A stretch of 58,504 nt of DNA from Planctomycetaceae bacterium (GTDB lineage: Bacteria > Planctomycetota > Planctomycetia > Pirellulales > Pirellulaceae), in NCBI GenBank assembly GCA_005778405.1, contig SXOA01000103.1, positions 1-58,504 of the forward strand. The letters are read 5' to 3'. Below, piece after piece: positions 34,844 through 43,213 of this stretch (positions are counted from its first letter, which is position 1; every line of letters begins with the position of its first letter). The position numbers and the translations under genes are program-made. Below the pieces are notes generated by a model. The model was not told where the DNA came from. It worked only from the letters and a program-made list of their open reading frames with translations, and searched no databases.

Positions 34844-35147
34844 ATCTCAAACCCACAATGGCCACCAGCAGCAGCACCAGGAAGAAAATCCTGGCCGGGC
34901 TGGCCGGTTCCTTCAGCAGCCAGATTCCCAGCACAGCCGCGCCAAAGGCTCCGATGCCAGTCCAGACTGCATAGGCGGTGCCAATGGGCAGCGTCTTTGC
35001 CGACCAGGCCAGCAAATACATGCTGGCGGCAATCGCCAGAATCGTCAGCACGCTGGGAACCGGCTTGCGAAAGCCGTCGGTGTATTTCAGCCCGATGGCC
35101 CAGCCAGTTTCAAGCAGTCCCGCCAGGATGAGAATGATCCATGCCAT
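34809..35147 (-). CDS. sugE: small multidrug resistance family, SugE/Gdx-type guanidinium exporter
   Basis: A 112-residue inner membrane protein with four helices. The sequence is close to E. coli SugE: MAWIILILAGLLETGWAIGL, then KYTDGFRKPVPSVLT and AKTLPIGTAYAVWTGIGAFG. The essential Glu of the family is in LLETGWA. It works as a dual-topology dimer coupling guanidinium or cation export to protons. Only 10 bp separate it from tilS upstream, so it probably shares that transcript and there is no room for its own guanidine riboswitch. It overlaps hemL at the 3' end. Confidence 0.93.
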   Translation of the reverse strand: MAWIILILAGLLETGWAIGLKYTDGFRKPVPSVLTILAIAASMYLLAWSAKTLPIGTAYAVWTGIGAFGAAVLGIWLLKEPASPARIFFLVLLLVAIVGLRFTAIEVPLAPR

Positions 35148-35157
35148 GAAGGAATCC

Positions 35158-36156
35158 CTATTTGACGGATCGATTAAGCCGCAGTTCGTCTCTCTGTCTT
35201 TCGGCCCGGATGCCACCGGGAAGCGACTGGGGAGCGGTGTCCGCCGGCTGTTGCACGAGCGCGGCGAGCTGGTCCCATTTCTCCAGCGTCATGTCCTGCT
35301 GGGGCCAGTGGTGGTCGGACCAGATGCGGAGGAAGAGCTCACGAAGGAGATGGCGGTGAAGATGGGCGAGAGCCTCGCAGTCGAGGATGACGGACTTGCC
35401 GCGAACGTGAACGTGCTGAGTTAGTAGTGGCTCCAATTGTGAAGCCAGAAATGCCTGGTTTTCTTCCGCCAGCTTACTCAGCCGTAGAAGTGAGTCGCGA
35501 AGTGCGGGGGCGAATTCCTTTTCTAGGTGCGGCAGCAGCTTGTGGCGAAGGCGGTTGCGGGTGAAGGCAGGGGAGGCGTTGCTGGAGTCTTCGCGGAAGG
35601 GCTGTTGGAGCAATGTGAGGTAGTCAAGGACTTCGGTCCTGGTGACGGCAAGCAGCGGCCGCAGCAAGGAAATGCCCGGCGAGAGTTCGCGGGCTCTTGG
35701 AATGCCTGCCAGTCCGCCGATGCCGGTGCCGCGCAGGAAGCGGTGCAGTATGGTCTCCACCTGGTCGTCCGCTGTGTGAGCGGTCACGACATAGCGAGCG
35801 CCTAAGTGGTGAGCCGCTTCGGTCAGAAAGTCATATCTCGCCGCGCGGGCTGCCGCCTCCAAGCCGTCGCCCGTTGAATCCGTGGGTGCCTGACTGCGGC
35901 CGGCTTCGAGCGGCAAATTCAAATCTTGCGCGAGTTGGCGAACGAAGGCTTCGTCGGCCTCCGACTCGGCTCCCCGTAGGCGGTGGTTGAAATGAGCGGC
36001 GATCAATCGTCCTTCGGCGGCACCACTTTTAAGTTGCGACAAGCCCCGCAGCAACGCCACACTATCCGCACCGCCCGAGACAGCGACCAGAACCGTCACA
36101 TCCCGCCAGGTCGCGGGCGGAAAGGTGGCAGCGAGCTGGACAAGGAATTCAGTCAT
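35158..36156 (-). CDS. tilS: tRNA(Ile)-lysidine synthase
   Basis: Modifies C34 of tRNA-Ile(CAU) to lysidine so that it reads AUA. The PP-loop is LVAVSGGADSVALL, and the N-type ATP pyrophosphatase domain continues with AAHFNHRLRGAESEADEAFV and YVVTAHTADDQVETILHRFL. The 332 residues have a shorter C-terminal domain than E. coli TilS. It is the first gene of a two-gene run with sugE. Confidence 0.95.
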   Translation of the reverse strand: MTEFLVQLAATFPPATWRDVTVLVAVSGGADSVALLRGLSQLKSGAAEGRLIAAHFNHRLRGAESEADEAFVRQLAQDLNLPLEAGRSQAPTDSTGDGLEAAARAARYDFLTEAAHHLGARYVVTAHTADDQVETILHRFLRGTGIGGLAGIPRARELSPGISLLRPLLAVTRTEVLDYLTLLQQPFREDSSNASPAFTRNRLRHKLLPHLEKEFAPALRDSLLRLSKLAEENQAFLASQLEPLLTQHVHVRGKSVILDCEALAHLHRHLLRELFLRIWSDHHWPQQDMTLEKWDQLAALVQQPADTAPQSLPGGIRAERQRDELRLNRSVK

Positions 36157-36372
36157 GGTCCGTTAATATCGCATTGCTATCCTCTTACGGGAACATGAGT
36201 TGCGCGAACCTGTCTAGATGAGCCACCGTCTCTTGCCGCACACGCCAGCTTGGCAGTGGTGACAAGAGAGGCGGGCAAGGGCGGTTTCCCTTTCCCGTTC
36301 CCACCCAGCGACCCGATGAGTTATGTTGAGAGCTGGGAACACTTTACGTGCTAGCGAAGATGGGATGGCGGT

Positions 36373-37686
36373 ATGACAGTGCTGGGCGAAAAACAGGAGT
36401 CAGGAGTCAGGAGTCAGGGAACAGGGGACAGGGGACATGCGACACTGGTCGCGGCACCTATCTCTCCTTCTCTCCCTCTCTCCGTTTCTCCGTCTTCCCC
36501 CGCGCCCTTCAAAATCCAGCTCGCCGATCGCCTCACCAAGCTCCCCCCTTACGTCCTCGCCCGCGTGAATGCCCTGCGGGACCAGAAACGCAAGGCGGGG
36601 CAAGATGTCATCGACCTCGGCATGGGAAACCCCAGCGAGCCGCCGCAGGAAATTGTGATCGAGAAGCTGATGGAGGCGGCTCAGGATCCGAACAATCATG
36701 GCTATAGCAAGGCGACGGGCATTTTGAATCTGCGGCGGGAAGTCGCGGCCAAGTACTTTAAGAAATTCGGCGTGCGGCTGGATCCCGAGAGCGAAATCAT
36801 TGTCACCATCGGCTCCAAGGAAGGCTTCAGCCACCTGATGCTGGCGTCAGTCGGGCCGGGGGACAACGTCATCATTCCGGCTCCGTTTTTTCCAGCTCAC
36901 AAATACGCCGTGGCGATGGCCGGGGCCAGTGTCATTGCATTGGAAGTCGAAAAGGAGGACGAGTTCCTTTCCAACATTGCCTTCACCTGCGAGCACCTCT
37001 CGCCGTCGCCCAAGGTCGTGGTCTTCAACTATCCTCATAACCCGTCGAGCGTCACCGTCGACCCGGCGTTCTGGGTGGAAGTGGTGAAGCTGGCCCGCAA
37101 GTACGGCTTCATGGTGGTCAGCGACTTCGCCTACGCCGATGTGGCTTTCGACGGCTATACGCCGCCGAGCTTTCTGGCCGCGCCGGGGGCGAAAGATGTC
37201 GGCGTCGAATTCACCACAATGAGCAAAGGCTACAACATGGCCGGCTGGCGATGCGGCTTCTGCGCCGGCAACCCGGAGTTGGTGAAGGCCCTCGGGACCA
37301 TCAAGGGATACTACGATTACGGCCTGTTTCAGGCGATTCAAATCGCCGCCATCGTCGCCCTGCGGCACACTGACGCCGCCGTCGAGGCCCAGTCGCGACT
37401 CTATCAGTCGCGGCGGGATCTGCTGCTCGACGGTCTCCGTAAGCAGGGTTGGCAAGTCCCCACTCCGCGAGCCGGAATGTTCGTTTGGGGCCGCATCCCC
37501 GAACCCTGGGTCAGCCGCATGAGCAGCGTGGACTTCGCCATGCTGATGCTCGACCAGGCCAATGTCGCCCTCTCCCCCGGCAGCGGCTTTGGCGACGCCG
37601 GCGAAGGGCACTGCCGCATGGCCCTGGTCGAAAACGAAAACCGGCTGAAGCAAGCGGTGCGGCAGATGGGGCGGGTGCTGGGGTAG
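36373..37686 (+). CDS. class I/II aminotransferase (AlaC / aspartate aminotransferase-like)
   Basis: A PLP-dependent aminotransferase. The conserved enzyme begins around residue 46 (FKIQLADRLTKLPPYVLARV). It has IDLGMGNPSEPP, the cofactor-binding NYPHNPSS, and the Schiff-base lysine in TTMSKGYNMAGWRCGF. It resembles glutamate-pyruvate type (AlaC) enzymes. The N-terminal ~43 residues are encoded by simple repeats (GGAGTCA and GGGGACA units, then a polypyrimidine tract) and have no counterpart in the family. No in-frame alternative ATG lies nearer the conserved part. The gene is probably functional, with an unusual leader or an uncertain start. Confidence 0.85.
   Translation: MTVLGEKQESGVRSQGTGDRGHATLVAAPISPSLPLSVSPSSPAPFKIQLADRLTKLPPYVLARVNALRDQKRKAGQDVIDLGMGNPSEPPQEIVIEKLMEAAQDPNNHGYSKATGILNLRREVAAKYFKKFGVRLDPESEIIVTIGSKEGFSHLMLASVGPGDNVIIPAPFFPAHKYAVAMAGASVIALEVEKEDEFLSNIAFTCEHLSPSPKVVVFNYPHNPSSVTVDPAFWVEVVKLARKYGFMVVSDFAYADVAFDGYTPPSFLAAPGAKDVGVEFTTMSKGYNMAGWRCGFCAGNPELVKALGTIKGYYDYGLFQAIQIAAIVALRHTDAAVEAQSRLYQSRRDLLLDGLRKQGWQVPTPRAGMFVWGRIPEPWVSRMSSVDFAMLMLDQANVALSPGSGFGDAGEGHCRMALVENENRLKQAVRQMGRVLG
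36394..36500. repeat. simple-repeat tract at the 5' end of the aminotransferase gene
   Basis: Three direct repeats CAGGAGT (36394-36414) are followed by CAGGG and two copies of ACAGGGG (36421-36434), then from 36461 a 40-base pyrimidine-rich tract of CTCTC and TTCTC units. They form part of the predicted coding sequence and resemble low-complexity DNA near other gene starts in this window. Confidence 0.7.
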
Positions 37687-37720
37687 CGTTCTGCCTCCCT
37701 TGAATGCGGCAAGACGCCTT

Positions 37721-37753
37721 ACGCGTGCATTTCGCGGTGCTCATTTACCCTAC
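37721..37753. repeat. diverged REP arm
   Basis: The sequence ACGCGTGCATTTCGC, then GGTGCTCATTTACCCTAC, matches the 50258-50291 REP arm with a few changes (GGTGCTCATT for TGCGCTTCATGC). It ends in CTAC, the reverse complement of the GTAG foot. It lies just downstream of the aminotransferase stop and just before the anti-sigma gene's stop codon. Confidence 0.5.
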
Positions 37754-37756
37754 GGC

Positions 37757-39208
37757 TCATCGCGCGGGGGGACCGAAGGTGCCGGCCGGCCAGGGGAAAA
37801 AGCCGCCGGAGGGGCTGGCCTTTTGGCTGTAGTACAGGTCGTGCAGGGCGTTCTTCATTTCGTCGGCCGTCTTGTTCTCCAGGGCCTCGCGCTGTTCCGG
37901 CTTAAGCGTGGCGGCGAACTTGCGCAGGTCTTCGTCGCTGAGACGAGGGTAGCGTTTGCTTTGCTGGACCTGATGAATCAGCTCTTGCACATACTGCCAT
38001 TCCTGCTCGCGGCTCTCCGTTTCTTCCAGGACGACTTGGGCCTTGGGACTGAGGACGGAAACGAGCGCGTCGAGCTCCTGCTGGGTGGGCTGGGGGAGCA
38101 ACTCCTTGCGGCCCAATCGCCAGGCGATGCCGCGGCGGTGGCGATCGATGCGCTCCTTGACCGGCAGCTTGTCCAGGGCGGCTCGGAACTGGGAGGGAGT
38201 CAACCGACCGAATTCTGCCAGGTGGCCGGAGACGTACAAATCCAACCAATCCGTAATAGCGCTCATGTCCTGGCTAGAGAGTTCCAGCGCCACGGTCTTC
38301 AGACGCTTGGTCGCCTGACGATTCTGAACCTCCTTGATTTTCAAAATCCGCTGGTCCACGGGAGCCGCGAGAACTTCCGACTGATCCTTGGCTCCCAGCG
38401 ACTTGAGCCACTCATGATAATTGGTCAGCACTTGCTTGAGCTTGTCACCCTGGGGGTCCGCGTCAATCTCCTGGGCCAGGGCTCGCAGTCGCTCTTGATC
38501 CGGCAAACTTAGCGCGGCAAACCGCTGCTGGCGTTCGAAGATGGCCCCCTTCTGCTCGGGGGTCATTCTTTGCAATCGGTCGCGGCGCTGCTCGTCCGTC
38601 TCCCGGTTGCGAGGAGCGGTGGCGGGTTCGGCATCCTCGCCGGACTCCAGCACAAACAAGCCTTGTTCTTCCATCGACCGCAGAAACGCCACGCTTTCGG
38701 CATCGGCGGCGGCCTGACGATAGTGCTGGCCAAAGAGCCCCTCCAGCGACTTCAAAAAGGCCACGCTTTCGGCATGTTTGTATTCGTCCAGGTGCTCAAT
38801 CAGCGGCAACTCCCGCACCAGTTGCCGATCGGAAACGGAAAGGAGCCAACTGCCGATGCTGTACGCAATCAGCCCGCAGGCCAAAGTGCTGACCACCACT
38901 CCCACCCGAAACAGCAGGCCAAAACGCTGCGTGCTTTCCTTCTGTACGTCAGTCGCCTCCCTGGCCTTCAGCGCGACCATCGCCACGGTCGTTCGCGTAA
39001 AGCCTTCGTCCGGCTCGCTCCGCGCCAGCAGGTCGAGCATGTCCCAGCTCTTCTGCATGTGCCGGAGCTTATCGCGATAGCAAGGATCCGCCGCCAGCCG
39101 ATGCTCGACCCGCGCGCGATGCTCCGGCTCGAGTTCCTCGTCGAGATACGCGACCAGTTCTTCCTCGACGGGGTCAATCGCCGGCAAAGTTGGGTCTTGA
39201 TGATTCAT
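37757..39208 (-). CDS. anti-sigma-factor-like membrane protein with long extracytoplasmic region
   Basis: A 483-residue protein overlapping the ECF sigma gene by 4 bp (ATGA). The N-terminus EELVAYLDEELEPEHRARVE resembles anti-sigma domains (zf-HC2-like fold) but has no zinc-binding cysteines. One transmembrane helix follows (about residues 98-125, RVGVVVSTLACGLIAYSIGS). The rest, about 360 residues, is charged and helical with DUF3106-like repeats (LQRMTPEQKGAIFERQQRFA; LSLPDQERLRALAQE). The arrangement suggests that an external signal is passed to the sigma factor bound at the membrane. The input signal is unknown. Confidence 0.75.
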   Translation of the reverse strand: MNHQDPTLPAIDPVEEELVAYLDEELEPEHRARVEHRLAADPCYRDKLRHMQKSWDMLDLLARSEPDEGFTRTTVAMVALKAREATDVQKESTQRFGLLFRVGVVVSTLACGLIAYSIGSWLLSVSDRQLVRELPLIEHLDEYKHAESVAFLKSLEGLFGQHYRQAAADAESVAFLRSMEEQGLFVLESGEDAEPATAPRNRETDEQRRDRLQRMTPEQKGAIFERQQRFAALSLPDQERLRALAQEIDADPQGDKLKQVLTNYHEWLKSLGAKDQSEVLAAPVDQRILKIKEVQNRQATKRLKTVALELSSQDMSAITDWLDLYVSGHLAEFGRLTPSQFRAALDKLPVKERIDRHRRGIAWRLGRKELLPQPTQQELDALVSVLSPKAQVVLEETESREQEWQYVQELIHQVQQSKRYPRLSDEDLRKFAATLKPEQREALENKTADEMKNALHDLYYSQKASPSGGFFPWPAGTFGPPAR

Positions 39209-39915
39209 GATTCGTCCTCCAGTCCGGCATCCTGGCCCGCGGCACTCGTGGCGGCCTCTGTCCCCAATTCAACCCCGTCGCTCGCCGGTCGGGTTCCTTC
39301 TTCCATGTAGGGAGCCAGTATCCGTTGCAAATTGACGCGGGCCCGCGACAGCAGCGATTTTGTCGCCTGCACCGACATGTCCATGGCCTCAGCAATGTCC
39401 TGATAACTCATCCCCTCGAACTTGGAGAGCAGCAGGGCCATTTTCTGCCGTTCACCCAGCGATTCCAAGGCCTGTCGCACCACCTCGGCCGCCTCCGCCT
39501 TGTCGATCAAGCGGGCCGGCATCAAACTGCTGGCGGCGAGGGCCATCTGGTCCAGGCCGAACGACGATGTATCGGTATTCGCTTTGTCGGGAACCCCTAC
39601 TTCTTTCCGCCGCGAACGGGACCGCAGCGAATTGCTAGCCACGTTGTTGGCAATCGTAAACAGCCAGGTGCAAAACTTGGCCTCAGGCTGATACCGCTCG
39701 CGGGCTTTGAAGACCCGCAGGAAGGTTTCCTGGGCCAGGTCTTCCGCTTGCTCGCGATTGCCGACCAGGTGCTCCAATACCGTCAGCAGCCGCCCCTGAT
39801 AGCGGACCACCAACTCTTCAAAAGCGGCCGCATCCCCCGCGCGCACCTGAAGCATCAGCCGCACGTCGGGGTCGTGCAATTCGTAGCGCAGGGGCTGGCT
39901 TGCGGAGCTGGACAA
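39205..39915 (-). CDS. ECF sigma factor (RpoE-like)
   Basis: A 236-residue alternative sigma factor. Region 2 has FEELVVRYQGRLLTVLEHLV and AEDLAQETFLRVFKARERYQ, followed by the WLFTIANNVASNSLR segment. Region 4 has LGERQKMALLLSKFEGMSYQ and DIAEAMDMSVQATKSLLSRA. The predicted start is TTG at 39915 with no obvious ribosome site; no in-frame ATG gives a better start. A C-terminal extension of about 25 residues is present. The overlapping anti-sigma-like gene is its probable regulator. Confidence 0.9.
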   Translation of the reverse strand: MSSSASQPLRYELHDPDVRLMLQVRAGDAAAFEELVVRYQGRLLTVLEHLVGNREQAEDLAQETFLRVFKARERYQPEAKFCTWLFTIANNVASNSLRSRSRRKEVGVPDKANTDTSSFGLDQMALAASSLMPARLIDKAEAAEVVRQALESLGERQKMALLLSKFEGMSYQDIAEAMDMSVQATKSLLSRARVNLQRILAPYMEEGTRPASDGVELGTEAATSAAGQDAGLEDES

Positions 39916-39941
39916 AGGTGGGCTGCGGGTGGGATGGTTTT

Positions 39942-39991
39942 CTATCTCGCCTGGGGAGATTTATGTAAGTCTATACCCGTTAGCGAGATAG
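39942..39991. promoter_or_regulatory. inverted repeat in the sigma / TPR-gene intergenic region
   Basis: CTATCTCGC (39942-39950) and GCGAGATAG (39983-39991) form a perfect 9-bp inverted repeat 27 bp upstream of the sigma factor start. It could be an operator or an RNA hairpin in the sigma leader. No clear ECF -35 (GAAC) and -10 pair could be placed around it. Confidence 0.3.
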
Positions 39992-40185
39992 GGAAACGTC
40001 CCCCCAAACGCGATACGCTGCCCTACCCGCTATTGAACCCCGCGAAGGGGCCTGTGTTTCGGACGTTGATTGCTTGCTGGATTGGTCGCGCAACTTAGCC
40101 AGTTGGTTGAGAAGACTCTGGCAATTGGTAGATTACTTTCAGTCCGCAGCAGAAAAGGCACGAACAAGAAGGATCTTCCACTGTC

Positions 40186-42459
40186 ATGACGACCTCTGCC
40201 GAATTCCTCAGTCAGGGCTGGCGTCACCACCAGGCCGGCGACCTCGCCGGAGCGGAGAAGCTTTACCACCAGGTTCTTGCCTCCGAGCCGGCCAATGCCA
40301 ACGCCTGGTGCTATCTCGGCATCTGCCTGTTCGATACGCAGCGGCTGCAGGATTCCGTGGCGGCCTATCAGCGGGCAGTGGCGATTCAACCGGCGTTCGC
40401 GATCGCCTGGAACAACCTGGGAAACTCGCTCCGCCGGCTGAATCGGTATAAGGAGTCGATTGCCGCCTACGACACGGCTCTGCGTCACGACGGCAAGTAT
40501 GTCAACGCCTTCATGAACCGGGCGACGGCTTTGCTCTGGGATGGACAACTGCAGGCAGGACTCGAATCGGTGCAACGGGCGCTGGCCCTGGCACCGGAAG
40601 ACCTGGAAGCCAGAAAGGTGCTGGCGACGGCGAAGCTTTGGCTCGGTCAACTTGCGGATGCGGAGCGGGAATACCTCGACATTATCAAGCTCAAGCCCGA
40701 TGACGCGGAATTACACAAGAACCTGAGCATGATTCTGCTCCTTCGCGGCGAATTCAAGCAAGGGTGGAAGGAATATTCCTGGCGGCAGAAGGGGGGAGAA
40801 TTCGGCGTTCCCAGCCTGCCGGGACCGCAATGGAATGGTGCTTCGCTCCACGGCCGCACGGTCCTGCTACTGGCGGAGCAAGGGCTGGGAGACACGATTC
40901 AGTTCATCCGGTACGCCAGCCTTTTGAAAGCCCGGTATGACTGCCGCGTTGTCGCCGCCGTGCAAAGGCCGCTGCTGAGGTTGCTGCACGATGTTGCTGG
41001 CGTGGATGAGTGGGCGATTCGCGGAGAAAAGCTGCCGGCACATGATGTCTGGGCTCCGATGCTCAGCCTCCCCGCGCTCCTGGAGCAACATGATGTAGCC
41101 GACCTCCCCGCGGCCACGACTTACCTGCAATCCGACGAACAACTCGTGGAGAAGTGGCGCGAAGCACTCGCTCCGCTCGGCGGCTTTAGAATCGGCATCG
41201 CCTGGCAAGGGAATCCCGGGATGGACACCGATCGCTTCCGTAGCATTCCGCTCGCCCTCTTCGAGCCGCTCGCCAAAATCTCGGGGGTGAAGCTCATCAG
41301 CTTGCAACGCGGTTTTGGAACGGAGCAACTGGCATCGCTTGGCGGGCGGATGGAGATTCACACACTCGGCGATGACCTCGATACTTCGAGCGGCCCGTTC
41401 ATGGATACGGCAGCGGTGATGCAGAACCTGGATCTCGTTATCACCTCCGACACCGCGATCGCCCATCTGGCCGGCGCACTGGGAGTGCCGGTCTGGGTTG
41501 CCCTGACGCATGTGCCCGATTGGCGTTGGTTACTAAACCGCGAGGATTCCCCCTGGTATCTCTCGCTACGGCTCTTCCGGCAAGATCAGCCGGGGGACTG
41601 GAATTCGGTCTTCCACAAAATTGCCGCCGCGCTTCTCAAGGATAACCAACAGCTCAAGATCAAGTCGCCCGAAGAATATCGTCTCGCCGATGGGGACCTG
41701 AACCGACTGATTCGCGGGCGGCATGGGCTGACGCTCTACAACAGGCACGACAAGTATATCGGCCGCTCGCTAGAGCTTTACGGCGAATTCTCGCAGCTCG
41801 AAGTCGAACTCATCGAGCAAGTCGTCCGTCCCGGCTGGCAGGTGGTCGAAGCGGGGGCCAACATCGGCAGTCACACCGTCCCGCTGGCTCGGCTGGTCGG
41901 CGAAAGTGGCCAGGTCCACGCTTTTGAGCCGCAGCGAGTGGTTTTTCAAGCGCTCTGCGCCAATGTGGCGCTCGCGGGTCTGACCAACGTTCATTGCCAC
42001 CATGCGGCAGTCGGCGAAGCGGCAGGAAATGTCATTATTCCACCACTCGATTATCGGCATGAGAACAACTTCGGCGGCCTAGGCCTCGGCGAATTCAAGC
42101 AAGGCGAGAAAGTCCCCCTGATCACGATCGACAGTTTGAATCTCCCCGCCTGCCACTTCCTCAAAGCGGACGTGGAAGGGATGGAGTTGGCCGTCCTTCG
42201 CGGAGCACGAGCAACCATCGAGAAGTTCCGCCCGATCCTGTACGTCGAAAACGATCGGCAGGACAAATCGGCCCCGCTCGAACAGTTCATCCGCGAACTG
42301 GGCTACAAGCTTTTCTGGCACCGGCCGCCGCTGTTCAATCCCGGCAACCACTTTGAAAACCGGGAGAACGTCTTCGGCACCGTCGTCTCCCTGAACATGC
42401 TTTGCGTCCACGCCAGCGTGAAGGCAAACATAAGCGGACTGAAGGAAGTGACCGCTTAG
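40186..42459 (+). CDS. TPR - glycosyltransferase-like - FkbM methyltransferase fusion
   Basis: A 757-residue three-part protein. The N-terminal ~175 residues are TPR repeats (NANAWCYLGICLFDTQRLQD, AIAWNNLGNSLRRLNRYKES). The middle resembles a GT9/heptosyltransferase-like module: LLLAEQGLGDTIQFIRYASL, then LDLVITSDTAIAHLAGALGV. The C-terminal FkbM domain binds SAM at VVEAGANIGSHTVPLARLV and has the FkbM acid motif VHAFEPQRVV and FLKADVEGMELAVLRG. It probably modifies a surface glycan. The ATG at 40186 follows AAGGA. The protein lacks membrane helices, so it is cytoplasmic or membrane-associated. Confidence 0.85.
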   Translation: MTTSAEFLSQGWRHHQAGDLAGAEKLYHQVLASEPANANAWCYLGICLFDTQRLQDSVAAYQRAVAIQPAFAIAWNNLGNSLRRLNRYKESIAAYDTALRHDGKYVNAFMNRATALLWDGQLQAGLESVQRALALAPEDLEARKVLATAKLWLGQLADAEREYLDIIKLKPDDAELHKNLSMILLLRGEFKQGWKEYSWRQKGGEFGVPSLPGPQWNGASLHGRTVLLLAEQGLGDTIQFIRYASLLKARYDCRVVAAVQRPLLRLLHDVAGVDEWAIRGEKLPAHDVWAPMLSLPALLEQHDVADLPAATTYLQSDEQLVEKWREALAPLGGFRIGIAWQGNPGMDTDRFRSIPLALFEPLAKISGVKLISLQRGFGTEQLASLGGRMEIHTLGDDLDTSSGPFMDTAAVMQNLDLVITSDTAIAHLAGALGVPVWVALTHVPDWRWLLNREDSPWYLSLRLFRQDQPGDWNSVFHKIAAALLKDNQQLKIKSPEEYRLADGDLNRLIRGRHGLTLYNRHDKYIGRSLELYGEFSQLEVELIEQVVRPGWQVVEAGANIGSHTVPLARLVGESGQVHAFEPQRVVFQALCANVALAGLTNVHCHHAAVGEAAGNVIIPPLDYRHENNFGGLGLGEFKQGEKVPLITIDSLNLPACHFLKADVEGMELAVLRGARATIEKFRPILYVENDRQDKSAPLEQFIRELGYKLFWHRPPLFNPGNHFENRENVFGTVVSLNMLCVHASVKANISGLKEVTA

Positions 42460-42460
42460 C

Positions 42461-42499
42461 CCCCGCGACCACGCGGGGAATCGCCGCGTGGACGCGGCG
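42461..42499. terminator. paired GC-rich hairpins between convergent genes
   Basis: CCCCGCG-ACCA-CGCGGGG (42461-42478) and CGCCGCG-TGGA-CGCGGCG (42482-42499) lie in the 47-bp gap between the converging TPR-FkbM and efp genes. No U-run follows either, so they may be dispersed palindromes acting as a bidirectional end. Confidence 0.5.
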
Positions 42500-42506
42500 G
42501 CTAGGC

Positions 42507-43076
42507 TTACGTTGAGACTCGCTCGATATATTCCCCCGTCCGCGTGTCAATCTTCAGCACGTTGCCGATGTTGATGAACAGCGGGGCGAGGATTTCCGCG
42601 CCGGTCTCCAGCTTGACCGGTTTGGTGACGTTGGTGGCCGTGTCGCCGCGGGCTCCCGGTTCGCAGTATTCCACTTTGAGCTGCACATGAGGGGGAGGGG
42701 TGATGCTGATCGGCTGACCATTGAAGATCATCATCGTGCAGGGCATCCCTTCCTTGAGATACTTGGCCGATTCATCGACCTTGTCCGCTGGAATCTCGAA
42801 TTGCTCAAACGACGTGTTGTCCATGAACACAAACGTGTCCTGCTGCCTATAAAGGTACTGGACCTCCGTCTCTTCGCAGTCAGCGGCTTCCAGCGTGTCG
42901 CCACCTTTGTAAACGCGGTCGAGCGTGGTGCCGCGAATGAGGTTTTTGAGGCGGACCTCGTAGAGGGCGTTTCCTTTGCCCGGCTTACGGAAATTCATCT
43001 CCACCATCAGCCACGGCTCGTTGTTGATGGTTACTTTCAATCCTTTGCGGAAATCACTGGTCTTGTACGTCGCCAC
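42507..43076 (-). CDS. efp: elongation factor P
   Basis: Relieves ribosome stalling at polyproline. The 189-residue protein has the three-domain EF-P layout. The modifiable lysine is K34 in FRKPGKGNA, at the same position as in E. coli, and the C-terminus has LKIDTRTGEYIERV. The start is GTG at 43076. The divergent neighbour is epmB, the aminomutase family that modifies this lysine, so the pair forms a functional unit, though no epmA gene is in the window. Confidence 0.96.
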   Translation of the reverse strand: MATYKTSDFRKGLKVTINNEPWLMVEMNFRKPGKGNALYEVRLKNLIRGTTLDRVYKGGDTLEAADCEETEVQYLYRQQDTFVFMDNTSFEQFEIPADKVDESAKYLKEGMPCTMMIFNGQPISITPPPHVQLKVEYCEPGARGDTATNVTKPVKLETGAEILAPLFINIGNVLKIDTRTGEYIERVST

Positions 43077-43213
43077 GGGTCGTCCCTACTTCGCTGGTTG
43101 GATGGGGTGGGTTATTCTCAATTGGAAAGGCGGTGCCAGAGGCAATCGCCTCACTTCATTGTTCGCGGCTCGCCGGTTCTGCACAGGCGGCTGCGGGATT
43201 TGCTGGTGGAAAA

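Noticed and set aside
35148..35157. Guanidine riboswitch before sugE
   Set aside because: Only 10 bp separate tilS and sugE, so there is no room for a mini-ykkC element.
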